From contig JAJFVE010000096.1 in NCBI GenBank assembly GCA_021371965.1, forward strand, positions 1 to 43,812: a stretch of DNA of 43,812 nt, in the 5' to 3' direction. The translations under genes were made by a program, and so were the position numbers. The DNA is from Planctomycetaceae bacterium (GTDB lineage: Bacteria > Planctomycetota > Phycisphaerae > SM23-33). The notes beneath the pieces are model-generated. The model saw only the letters and a program-made list of their open reading frames with translations. It made no database searches and was not told the origin of the DNA. Numbering within the stretch: the first letter of the stretch is position 1; every line of letters begins with the position of its first letter. Of the stretch, positions 7,111 to 14,466 are shown one piece after another.

Positions 7111-8850
7111 TCACGCCTTGGCAGGCAGACGTTTAAGTTCCGCAACGATCTTCACAACCTCAGCGACCGCCTCCGTCGCCTTGACCATCGTGGGCGCGGC
7201 GGCGGTGCGGGCTTTGAGCTCGACGTTGCCTTCCTTGAGGCCGCGCTCGCCGACAACCACTCGCAGCGGGATGCCCAGCAGGTCCGCGTCGGCGAACTTC
7301 ACGCCCGGGCGCGCGGCGCGATCGTCCATCAGCGCGTCCACGCCGGCGGCCAGCAGTTCGTCGTATATCCGCCGCGCCTCATCGGCGGCAGCGCCGGCTT
7401 CGGACAGCGGGATGATCTCGACCTCGAACGGGGCGATGTTGATCGGCAGGATGCTGCCACGGTCGTCGTGGCCACACTCGATCGCCGAAGCCAGGATGCG
7501 GTTGATCCCGATCCCGTAGCAGCCCATCAGGCAGACCTGCTCCTTGCCCTGCTCGTCTAGGAACTTGGCGCCAAGCTTGACCGAGTACTTCGTGCCCAGC
7601 TTGAAGATCTGCCCAACCTCGATCCCGCGGGCAAAGAGCAGTTTCTTGCCGCCGTGCGTGTCGCCAGAGGCGGCGTTGCGAATGTCCATCACGGTAACGT
7701 TCTCGCCCGTCAGCGGGAAGTCGCGGCCGGGGACTACGTTCCTAACGTGGTAGTCGGTCTTGTTCGCGCCAGTCACGCCGCTGCTCATCGCAGCTACCGC
7801 GTGGTCGATCAGCAGGCGGCTGACCTTGCCCGCCAGGCCTTGGGGACCGGCGAACCCGACCGCCGCGCCGGTAAGTTTGGTGATGACGTGGGGCTCGGCC
7901 ATCTCGACGTGCCGCCCGTCCAGGGCCTGCGTGAGCTTCTCGGGGTTGAGTTCGTGGTCGCCTCGCACCAGCGCCACGATCACGTCATCGCCAGCCGAGT
8001 ACACCAGCGTCTTGATCATCTCGGCGGGCTGCGTCTTCAAAAATGCGCAGACGGCTTCGATGCTGCCGACGCCGGGCGTGTGCAGTTCCGCCATCGCAGG
8101 GGCGGAGAGGTTCGTGTTAGGCGCGCCGACGGGATCCACGCCGGCCTTTTCGATATTGGCCGCGTATGTGCCGTCTTCGGTGTGGACGATCACGTCCTCG
8201 CCGGTTTCGGTGGGCACGGTGAACTGTTGGCTGCCCGAGCCGCCCATCTCGCCGCTCTCGGCCTCGACGACGACGTACGGCACGCCGCAGCGGTCGAAGA
8301 TGCGGCAGTACGCGCGGTACATCGACTGGTAGCTTTCCTCCAGGCTCGCCAGGCCGGCGTTGAAGCTGTAGGCGTCTTTCATGATGAACTCGCGGCTGCG
8401 CAGCACGCCGAATCGCGGCCGGAACTCATCGCGGAACTTCTGGCTGATCTGGTAGAGGTTGATCGGCAGTTGCTTGTAGCTGCTGACCTCGTGCGAGACC
8501 AGGTCGGTGAACACTTCCTCGGCCGTCGGGGCCAGCACGTTCATGCGGCCGTGGCGGTCCTTGAAGCGGCACATGGTCTCGCCGTAGTCCGCGTCGCGCC
8601 CGGTCTTCTGCCACAGTTCCATCGGTTGAATGCACGGGGCGAGGATTTCCTGGGCGCCGGCGGCGTTCATTTCCTGGCGCACGATGGCCATGATCTTCTG
8701 CAGGCATCGCAGCCCCAGCGGCAGATACGTGTACGTGCCGCTGGCAAGCTTGCGGATAAAGCCCGCGCGGATCATGAGCTGGTGCGAAGGAATCTCCGCC
8801 TCGGCAGGGACTTCCTTGACGGTCGGGATGAGTAGTTGGCTATAGCGCAT
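7111..8850 (-). CDS. proS: Prolyl-tRNA synthetase
   Basis: Class II aminoacyl-tRNA synthetase that charges tRNA-Pro (cytoplasm). The N-terminus SQLLIPTVKEVPAEAEI with SGTYTYLPLGLRCLQKI is typical of bacterial ProS. Motif 2 lies around KFRDEFRPRFGVLRSREFIM, and an insertion (editing) domain follows from about residue 220. The CLMGCYGIGINRIL motif 3 and the anticodon-binding domain (LRVVVGERGLKEGNVELK) complete the protein. At 579 residues it has the usual bacterial length. The frame is open further upstream, but that part is Arg-rich low-complexity sequence encoded by the inverted repeat, so I chose ATG at 8850, where homology begins. Confidence 0.95.
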   Translation of the reverse strand: MRYSQLLIPTVKEVPAEAEIPSHQLMIRAGFIRKLASGTYTYLPLGLRCLQKIMAIVRQEMNAAGAQEILAPCIQPMELWQKTGRDADYGETMCRFKDRHGRMNVLAPTAEEVFTDLVSHEVSSYKQLPINLYQISQKFRDEFRPRFGVLRSREFIMKDAYSFNAGLASLEESYQSMYRAYCRIFDRCGVPYVVVEAESGEMGGSGSQQFTVPTETGEDVIVHTEDGTYAANIEKAGVDPVGAPNTNLSAPAMAELHTPGVGSIEAVCAFLKTQPAEMIKTLVYSAGDDVIVALVRGDHELNPEKLTQALDGRHVEMAEPHVITKLTGAAVGFAGPQGLAGKVSRLLIDHAVAAMSSGVTGANKTDYHVRNVVPGRDFPLTGENVTVMDIRNAASGDTHGGKKLLFARGIEVGQIFKLGTKYSVKLGAKFLDEQGKEQVCLMGCYGIGINRILASAIECGHDDRGSILPINIAPFEVEIIPLSEAGAAADEARRIYDELLAAGVDALMDDRAARPGVKFADADLLGIPLRVVVGERGLKEGNVELKARTAAAPTMVKATEAVAEVVKIVAELKRLPAKA

Positions 8851-8859
8851 GGTTTTTCG

Positions 8860-8937
8860 TCCTCGTCGTCGTCCTCGTCCTCGTCGTCGGCTGTTTCCCC
8901 GGCCCAAAAACCGAGGACGACGACGAGGACGAGGATG
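8860..8937. repeat. Low-complexity CCTCGTCGTC inverted repeat between divergent genes
   Basis: The left arm (8860-8890) is built from CCTCGTCGTC units and the right arm (8911-8937) from the complementary GACGAGGACGACG units. A 16-nt stretch, 8873-8888, is exactly complementary to 8919-8934. The element lies directly in the 5' leader of proS and would form a long hairpin in its mRNA. Reading frames through it encode Asp/Glu- or Arg-rich peptides that I regard as artefacts. Confidence 0.7.
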
Positions 8938-8980
8938 AGCACGATCAGGGGTCTTAGCTTATACGTTATCAAGGTGCGCT

Positions 8981-9008
8981 TTGCAACGACCGCCCGCACC
9001 GCTACAAT
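8981..9008 (+). promoter_or_regulatory. Sigma-70-type promoter, leaderless type
   Basis: TTGCAA (8981-8986), a 16-nt spacer and TACAAT (9003-9008) are followed by six bases and the ATG at 9015. The transcript would begin at or next to the start codon, and no Shine-Dalgarno sequence is present. Confidence 0.6.
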
Positions 9009-9014
9009 CTCGCC

Positions 9015-9995
9015 ATGCCACCCAAACGCCTCTTCATCAGCGACTTCAAGAACGGCCAGGCGGTCGACCAGGTTTTTCTCGTGCGCGAGAAGGACCTGCG
9101 CACCACCAAGAGCGGGGACATGTACCTGCGGTGCACGCTGGCCGACCGCAGCGGGTCGCTGCCGGCCATCATGTGGCGCGTCGCCGAGACGATCTACAAC
9201 TCGATCGCCGTCGACGGGTTCCTGCAGGTCAAAGGCCGCATTGAGGACTATCGCGGCGCCACGCAGATGACGATCGACGCGCTGCGCCCGGTGGCGGCCG
9301 ACCGCGTGGACGTGGCCGACTTCATCCCCGTCACCAAGCGCGACATCGAGCAGATGTGGGCGGAGCTGCTGGAGATTCTCCGCGGCATCAAGAACAAGCA
9401 CCTGCGGCTGCTGATCAAGAAGTTCGTCGAGGATCGCGAGATGGTCGAGGGCTTCAAGAAGGCCCCGGCCGCGATGTCGATGCACAATCCATACATCGGC
9501 GGGCTGCTCGAGCACACGCTGATGGTCGCCCAGGCGGCCAAGGCACTGCTGCCGCTGTACCCGGCGGTGAATGAGGACCTGGTGCTGGCCAGCGCCTTCC
9601 TGCACGACATCGGCAAGATCGCCGAGCTCAGCGCGGGCACGTCTTTTTCATACACCGAGCGCGGCCAGCTTATCGGCCACATCACCATCGCGGCGATCTG
9701 GGTCGAGCAGAAGGCCGCCGAGGTGGCGGCCGAGACGTCCGAGCCGTTCCCGCAAAAGACCATCGATCTGCTGCAGCACATCATCCTCTCGCACCACGGC
9801 GTGCATGAGTACGGCAGCCCGAAGCTGCCTGCCATTCCCGAGGCGTATTTCATCCACTTCCTGGACAACCTCGATGCCAAGATGTACATGACACTACACG
9901 CTGTCGAGGCTGACAACGACCCGACCAGCGCCTTCACCGGTTATATGAAAGAGCTGGAGACGCGGATCTACAAAAGCAGCGGAAAGCTGGACTGA
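9015..9995 (+). CDS. yhaM: YhaM-type 3'-5' exoribonuclease (OB-fold plus HD domain)
   Basis: This 326-residue protein has an N-terminal OB-fold nucleic-acid-binding domain (residues 1-90, with the beta strands of YLRCTLADRSGSLPAIMW) and a C-terminal HD phosphohydrolase domain. HD-domain metal ligands are visible: His in GGLLEHTL, H197-D198 in LHDIGK, His residues in ILSHHGVHEYG and Asp in DNLDAKM. This architecture is that of YhaM/CBF1 exonucleases, which trim RNA (and single-stranded DNA) 3' ends using Mn2+. The gene stands alone, divergent from proS. The start is ATG at 9015, six nt after a -10 box. The downstream gene is 200 bp away, so this is probably a monocistronic unit. Confidence 0.88.
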   Translation: MPPKRLFISDFKNGQAVDQVFLVREKDLRTTKSGDMYLRCTLADRSGSLPAIMWRVAETIYNSIAVDGFLQVKGRIEDYRGATQMTIDALRPVAADRVDVADFIPVTKRDIEQMWAELLEILRGIKNKHLRLLIKKFVEDREMVEGFKKAPAAMSMHNPYIGGLLEHTLMVAQAAKALLPLYPAVNEDLVLASAFLHDIGKIAELSAGTSFSYTERGQLIGHITIAAIWVEQKAAEVAAETSEPFPQKTIDLLQHIILSHHGVHEYGSPKLPAIPEAYFIHFLDNLDAKMYMTLHAVEADNDPTSAFTGYMKELETRIYKSSGKLD

Positions 9996-10133
9996 TCGAA
10001 ACGTAATTGATGCGTAGCGCCAGGGGCGGGGAGAGCGGGATTACGCGGATTTAGGGGATTAAGAGGATTAGGAACAGAGACAGGGACGGGGAAGGCGGCA
10101 TGGGGCAGTGGATGAATGGATGAGTGGGTGGTT

Positions 10134-10159
10134 CCCGCCTTCGCCAAGGCTACGGCGGG
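10134..10159. other. Intergenic hairpin
   Basis: CCCGCC (10134-10139) pairs with GGCGGG (10154-10159), with partial pairing inside (CTTCG/GGCTA). It lies between the exonuclease and sulfatase genes. The rest of 9996-10198 is purine-rich low-complexity sequence (GGATTA and GGGAC units) without a gene. Confidence 0.4.
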
Positions 10160-10198
10160 CAAGCGTCGTCGGTTGTTTCCTCTTAACATGGACTGCAG

Positions 10199-11734
10199 AT
10201 GAATCGTCGTGACTTTCTAAAATCAGCGGGCCTGACTACCGCCGCCCTCGCAATTCCGGGTCTGCTGCGAGCGGCAGCGCCATCGGCCAAGAAGATCAAC
10301 ATCCTTCTGCTGATGGACGATCAGCACCGCGGCGACTATCTCGGCGCGGCCGGCGCGAGCTGGCTCCAGACCCCCTGCCTCGACCGCCTCGCTGCCCAGG
10401 GCGCACTGTTCCGCAAAGGCTACACGTCTGTTCCCTCGTGCCTGCCGGCGCGGGCGGGACTGTTGACGGGCATGAGCCCCTGGTCGCACGGCGTGCTGGG
10501 ATACGCGGCCGTCGCCGAGCGATACGAACACGAGAAGCCCCGCATGTTCACCGAGGCGGGTTACCGCACGCACGCGGTGGGCAAGAATCACTTCAACCCA
10601 ATCCGCAACACGCATGGGTATCAGAGCGTCGAGTTGGAGGAAGGCTTCCACTCGATGGAGCCCGGCGCCGGCAAGTGCGACTACCAGCTCTGGTTCGAGA
10701 AGACCGCCCCGGACAAGAAGTTCAACCCGACCGACCTGCACTACAACGACAGCCGCGGCGGGCGCGTGTGGCCTTACGACGATTCGCTGCACGCCACGCA
10801 CTGGACCGCCCAGCGGGCGGTCGAGTTCCTCAAGACCTACCGCGGCGACAAGCCCTGGATGATGAAGGTCTCGTTCCAGCGCCCCCACTCGCCCTTCGAC
10901 CCGCCCAAGCGCTGGGCCGATGCCTATGCCGACGCCAAGCTGCCCGCGGCTGCGGCTGGGCCGTGGGCTGACAAGAAGTACGGTCAGATCAAGGGCACGA
11001 TGGAGAAACGCTCGACGGCCTCGATGGGTAATTTTTCGCCCGAGGAAGTGCGCAAGGCGCGGCAGGCATACTGCGGGGCGATCTCGTTCGTCGACGAACA
11101 GGTCGGCCGCGTCATCGCCGCCCTGGAGGCGCGGGGCGAACTCGAGAACACGCTGATCCTCTTCACCAGCGATCATGGCGAGCAGCTCGGCGACAGCCAC
11201 CTGTGGCGCAAGTGCCGCCCGTACGAGCCTTCGGTGCGCGTGCCGATGATCGTCCGCTGGCCCGAGGCGATGAAGCTCGACGCCAGGCGCGGGCAGGTGC
11301 GCGACGAACTCGTCGAGCTGCGCGACGTGCTGCCGACGCTGCTGGACGCCGCCGGCCTGGCGATCCCGGCCGCCATGGACGGCGCGAGCATGCTCAACAT
11401 CCTCCGCGGCAAGGGCGGGTGGCGAACGCATCTCGACATGGAGCACAGCCAGATCTACGACAGCAAGAACGCCTGGAACTCCCTGACTGATGGACACCAC
11501 AAATACATCTACTTCACGCTCACCGGCGAGCAGCAGCTCTTCGATCTGGACAAGGACCCCGCCGAGCTGAACAACCTGGCCGGTGATGCCGGATCCGCTG
11601 CGCTGCTGGGCCAGTGGCGCAAGCGCATGATCGCCCATCTGCAACCGCGTGGCGAGCACTGGGTCAAGGACGGCGACCTGACGATCCAGAAGACTTCGCT
11701 GGTCATGCGCCCAGGCTTCCATCCGAAGAGCTAG
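10199..11734 (+). CDS. Tat-exported sulfatase (Cys-type)
   Basis: A 511-residue arylsulfatase-superfamily protein. The N-terminus MNRRDFLKSAGLTTAALAIP is a twin-arginine signal, so it folds in the cytoplasm and is exported. Metal-binding Asp residues stand in LLLMDDQHR. The sulfatase signature is C81-L-P-A-R, whose Cys is converted to formylglycine by a dedicated maturase, followed by AGLLTGM. Further family segments are YRTHAVGKNHF, SFQRPHSPFDPP and LFTSDHGEQLGDS (metal ligands and active-site Lys/His). It probably removes sulfate esters from glycans; substrate not assignable. No formylglycine maturase gene is in the window. Start ATG follows no strong Shine-Dalgarno sequence, but the Tat motif fixes it. 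Confidence 0.92.
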   Translation: MNRRDFLKSAGLTTAALAIPGLLRAAAPSAKKINILLLMDDQHRGDYLGAAGASWLQTPCLDRLAAQGALFRKGYTSVPSCLPARAGLLTGMSPWSHGVLGYAAVAERYEHEKPRMFTEAGYRTHAVGKNHFNPIRNTHGYQSVELEEGFHSMEPGAGKCDYQLWFEKTAPDKKFNPTDLHYNDSRGGRVWPYDDSLHATHWTAQRAVEFLKTYRGDKPWMMKVSFQRPHSPFDPPKRWADAYADAKLPAAAAGPWADKKYGQIKGTMEKRSTASMGNFSPEEVRKARQAYCGAISFVDEQVGRVIAALEARGELENTLILFTSDHGEQLGDSHLWRKCRPYEPSVRVPMIVRWPEAMKLDARRGQVRDELVELRDVLPTLLDAAGLAIPAAMDGASMLNILRGKGGWRTHLDMEHSQIYDSKNAWNSLTDGHHKYIYFTLTGEQQLFDLDKDPAELNNLAGDAGSAALLGQWRKRMIAHLQPRGEHWVKDGDLTIQKTSLVMRPGFHPKS

Positions 11735-11790
11735 TGCTCTGTCAGCCATGATCGCGCTTGATCCTGAAGAACGAGCGTGTAAACTCCATC

Positions 11791-11819
11791 TTGGCAGTAC
11801 CGGAGTTATTGGATACTTT
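11791..11819 (+). promoter_or_regulatory. Possible sigma-70 promoter of the histidine kinase gene
   Basis: TTGGCA (11791-11796), a 17-nt spacer and TACTTT (11814-11819) lie 36 bp before the start codon. A GAGGG ribosome binding site precedes the ATG. Confidence 0.45.
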
Positions 11820-11855
11820 GCTTAGGATCCCCCCGAGAGCTCGAGGGCACATCTG

Positions 11856-14390
11856 ATGCCATCACACGCTGCGCACGACCCTGAAGGCTCGCGCCAATCC
11901 CAGGAGGCGTCGCGGGTCCGCCGCGATCTGACGGTCCAGGTGCTGCGCGTCCTCAATCGCTCCGGCACGATGGTCGAGGGCATCCGCGACGTCCTGGCGG
12001 CCATCACGGACCTGCTGGACATCGAAGCCGCAGGGGTCCGACTGGCCCAGGGAGACGATTATCCCTACTACCGCACGACCGGCTTGCCCGCCCAGTTCGT
12101 GGAACTGGAGAACCGCCTGTGCCAGGCGGACGGGTACGGCCAGGCCGTCCGCGACGAGAAGGGCAACGTGGTGCTGGAGTGCCTGTGCGGGCATGTCCTT
12201 CGAGGACAGGTCGATTCCTCGCTGCCCTGTTTTACCGAGGCGGGGAGCTTCTGGACCAACTGCTCGTCGCAGCTTGTAGCCTCGATCGGCCCGGGGAAGT
12301 GCCCGCCGAACATTCGCGGGCGATGCATCACCGAGGGATATGAGTCGATGGCCCTGATCCCCATCCGCGGCGGCGACGGCGCCATGAGGGGCCTGCTGCA
12401 ATTGTGCGACCGCCGCAGAGGGCGATTGTCGGCGGACCTGATCCATGTCCTCGAAGGGATCGGCGAGAACATCGGCGTGGCCCTGACGCGCCGGGCCATC
12501 GAGGAAAAATCCGCCGCCCTTGCCGCGCGCGACGAGGCCATCCTGGCGGCCGTGCCCGACATGCTCATGGAGGTCGACACCAACCTGGTCTATACCTGGG
12601 CAAACGCGGCCGGGCGCGAGTTCTTCGGCGAGGGCGTCGTCGGCCAAGAGGCGGCGGCGTACTTTGTGGGCGCCCAGGATTCCACAGAGCGTGCCCGCCC
12701 GCTGCTGGAAGGCAGCGAGGAGGTGCTCTACATCGAGAGCCTCCAGCGCCGCAAGGACGGACAGCACCGCTTGCTGGCCTGGTGGTGCCGAACGCTCAAG
12801 GACTCTGACGGAAAGGTCATCGGCGCCCTGTCCACCGGGCGGGATATCACCGACCAGCGGCACTCGCAGCAAGAAGCGGCCTCACTGCTGCGGTGGCTCA
12901 CGCAGGCCCAGGCCGTCGGGCACATCGGCACGTTCGAGCACTCCCTGGTTGACGAATCAGTGGTCTGGTCGGATGAACTGTGCCGCATCTGCGAGATTCC
13001 GCTGGAGAACCGGCCACTTCACGACAATCAGAACCTGGCGCTGGTGCATCCCGACGACCGCCAGTTGCAGCAGGCCCAGGCCCGCGAACTGATCGAGAAG
13101 GGGCAGTCGGAGTTTGAATATCGCATCATCACGCCCGGCGGCAATACGCGCTGGATCTGCGGCCGCGGACAGACGGAATATGACGCCGACGGCAAACCGG
13201 TGCGGGTCTTCGGGACCGTCCAGGACGTGACCGACCGGCACCGGCTGGAGCAGCAGTTGATCCAGGCTCAAAAGATGGAGGCGATCGGCCGCTTGGCGGG
13301 TGGAATCGCCCATGATTTCCGCAACCAGTTGACCATCATCAAGGGTTTCGGGGAATTGCTCCTGCGGTCGGCCAACCTCGCCGGCGACGATCAGGACCAA
13401 CTGCGGCAGATTCTGGCAGCGGCCGATAAGTCCGCTCGCATGACCAGCCAACTGCTGGCCTTTGGGCGAAAGGAACTGCTCCAGCCGACGGTGGTGAACC
13501 TGTCCGAGGCCGTCGACGAAGTGGGCAAGACGCTCCCGCAGATGGTCGGCGAAGACATCCGTCTGCGCCTGATTCACGACGAGAGGCCTTGCTTGGCGCG
13601 GATCGACCGTTCGCAGTTCCAGCAGGCGCTGCTGAATCTGGCCGCCAACGCCCGAGACGCCATGCCCGACGGCGGCGAGCTGTGCATCGAGACGCGCCGT
13701 GAGCGCGGCGGCCGGCGCACTAAGGACAAACGCCCGGACCCCAGCGACTGCGTCGTCGTTGCCATCTCCGACACCGGATGCGGGATGGACGAGAAGACCC
13801 TGGCAATGCTGTTTGAACCGTTCTTTACGACCAAGCCCGTCGGCCGCGGCACGGGGCTGGGCCTGGCGATGGTCTACGGGTTCGTCAAGCAAAGCAGCGG
13901 CGAGATCGACGTCGCCAGCCGCCCCGGCGAGGGCGCCGTCTTCACTCTCCGTTTCCCGCGCGAACGGGAGACGCCCCCGGAAGCGCCAGCCGCGCCCGAC
14001 ACGACCCCGCTACCCTGCGGACACGAGACGATCATGGTCGTCGAAGACGAAGACGCCGTGCGCGAGGCCGTCGCGACGCTGCTGCGAAATCTGGGCTACG
14101 TGGTTCTGGACATTGCCGACGCCGAAGAGGCCCTGGCCATCATCCACGGGCGAGGCCCCCAGATCGACCTTCTGATCACCGACATCGTCATGCACGGACT
14201 CAACGGCAAAGACATGGCCAAGTCCCTGCGACAGGCTTACCCGCACATGCCGATTCTGCTGATGAGTGGATACGACCACGACGATTTCGCCCCCGGGCAA
14301 ACCGCCGCCGCGTTCTGCGACGACCTGTTGGTCAAGCCCATCAGCCAGCCCGATCTGGCGCGGGTCGTGCGCCGCCTGCTCGACCAGTAG
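11856..14390 (+). CDS. Hybrid sensor histidine kinase (GAF-PAS-PAS-HisKA-HATPase-REC)
   Basis: An 844-residue soluble hybrid kinase. A GAF domain (about 35-215) contains an unusual cluster of Cys residues (ECLCGHVL, SLPCFTE, FWTNCSS, GKCPPN, GRCITEG). Two PAS domains follow (about 225-335 and 345-465). The dimerisation domain has H486 in GGIAHDFRNQL, the predicted phosphorylation site. The ATPase domain shows NLAANARDAMPDGG, DTGCGM, FFTTKPVGRGTGLGL. The C-terminal receiver (about 725-840) has D776 in LLITDIVM and Lys in LLVKP. No transmembrane helix is visible, so it senses an intracellular signal. No partner regulator is adjacent. The TAG stop is immediately followed by a degenerate palindrome of the window-wide family. 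Confidence 0.93.
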   Translation: MPSHAAHDPEGSRQSQEASRVRRDLTVQVLRVLNRSGTMVEGIRDVLAAITDLLDIEAAGVRLAQGDDYPYYRTTGLPAQFVELENRLCQADGYGQAVRDEKGNVVLECLCGHVLRGQVDSSLPCFTEAGSFWTNCSSQLVASIGPGKCPPNIRGRCITEGYESMALIPIRGGDGAMRGLLQLCDRRRGRLSADLIHVLEGIGENIGVALTRRAIEEKSAALAARDEAILAAVPDMLMEVDTNLVYTWANAAGREFFGEGVVGQEAAAYFVGAQDSTERARPLLEGSEEVLYIESLQRRKDGQHRLLAWWCRTLKDSDGKVIGALSTGRDITDQRHSQQEAASLLRWLTQAQAVGHIGTFEHSLVDESVVWSDELCRICEIPLENRPLHDNQNLALVHPDDRQLQQAQARELIEKGQSEFEYRIITPGGNTRWICGRGQTEYDADGKPVRVFGTVQDVTDRHRLEQQLIQAQKMEAIGRLAGGIAHDFRNQLTIIKGFGELLLRSANLAGDDQDQLRQILAAADKSARMTSQLLAFGRKELLQPTVVNLSEAVDEVGKTLPQMVGEDIRLRLIHDERPCLARIDRSQFQQALLNLAANARDAMPDGGELCIETRRERGGRRTKDKRPDPSDCVVVAISDTGCGMDEKTLAMLFEPFFTTKPVGRGTGLGLAMVYGFVKQSSGEIDVASRPGEGAVFTLRFPRERETPPEAPAAPDTTPLPCGHETIMVVEDEDAVREAVATLLRNLGYVVLDIADAEEALAIIHGRGPQIDLLITDIVMHGLNGKDMAKSLRQAYPHMPILLMSGYDHDDFAPGQTAAAFCDDLLVKPISQPDLARVVRRLLDQ

Positions 14391-14409
14391 CACGCGCGTC
14401 CCGCCCATG
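14391..14409. repeat. Degenerate member of the 19-bp palindrome family
   Basis: CACGCGCGTCCCGCCCATG directly follows the TAG stop codon of the histidine kinase gene. The stem is imperfect. A TATAAT box follows at 14417-14422, upstream of the glycyl radical enzyme gene. Confidence 0.5.
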
Positions 14410-14416
14410 CTCCGGG

Positions 14417-14422
14417 TATAAT
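14417..14422 (+). promoter_or_regulatory. -10-like box upstream of the glycyl radical enzyme gene
   Basis: TATAAT 44 bp before the start codon. No convincing -35 box is present at the right distance, so it may be activator-dependent. Confidence 0.35.
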
Positions 14423-14466
14423 GCGCCGACCGCATCCTGCGGCTGGCGGCTGACTGGAAAGGACAA

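Noticed and set aside
8772..9605. Minus-strand frame encoding an acidic (Asp/Glu-rich) stretch
   Set aside because: It runs antisense through the exonuclease gene and through the low-complexity repeat, which creates the acidic run. No initiation signal.
10223..11749. 508-codon minus-strand frame
   Set aside because: Antisense of the sulfatase with typical His/Val/Arg-rich shadow composition; the sulfatase on the plus strand has all catalytic motifs.
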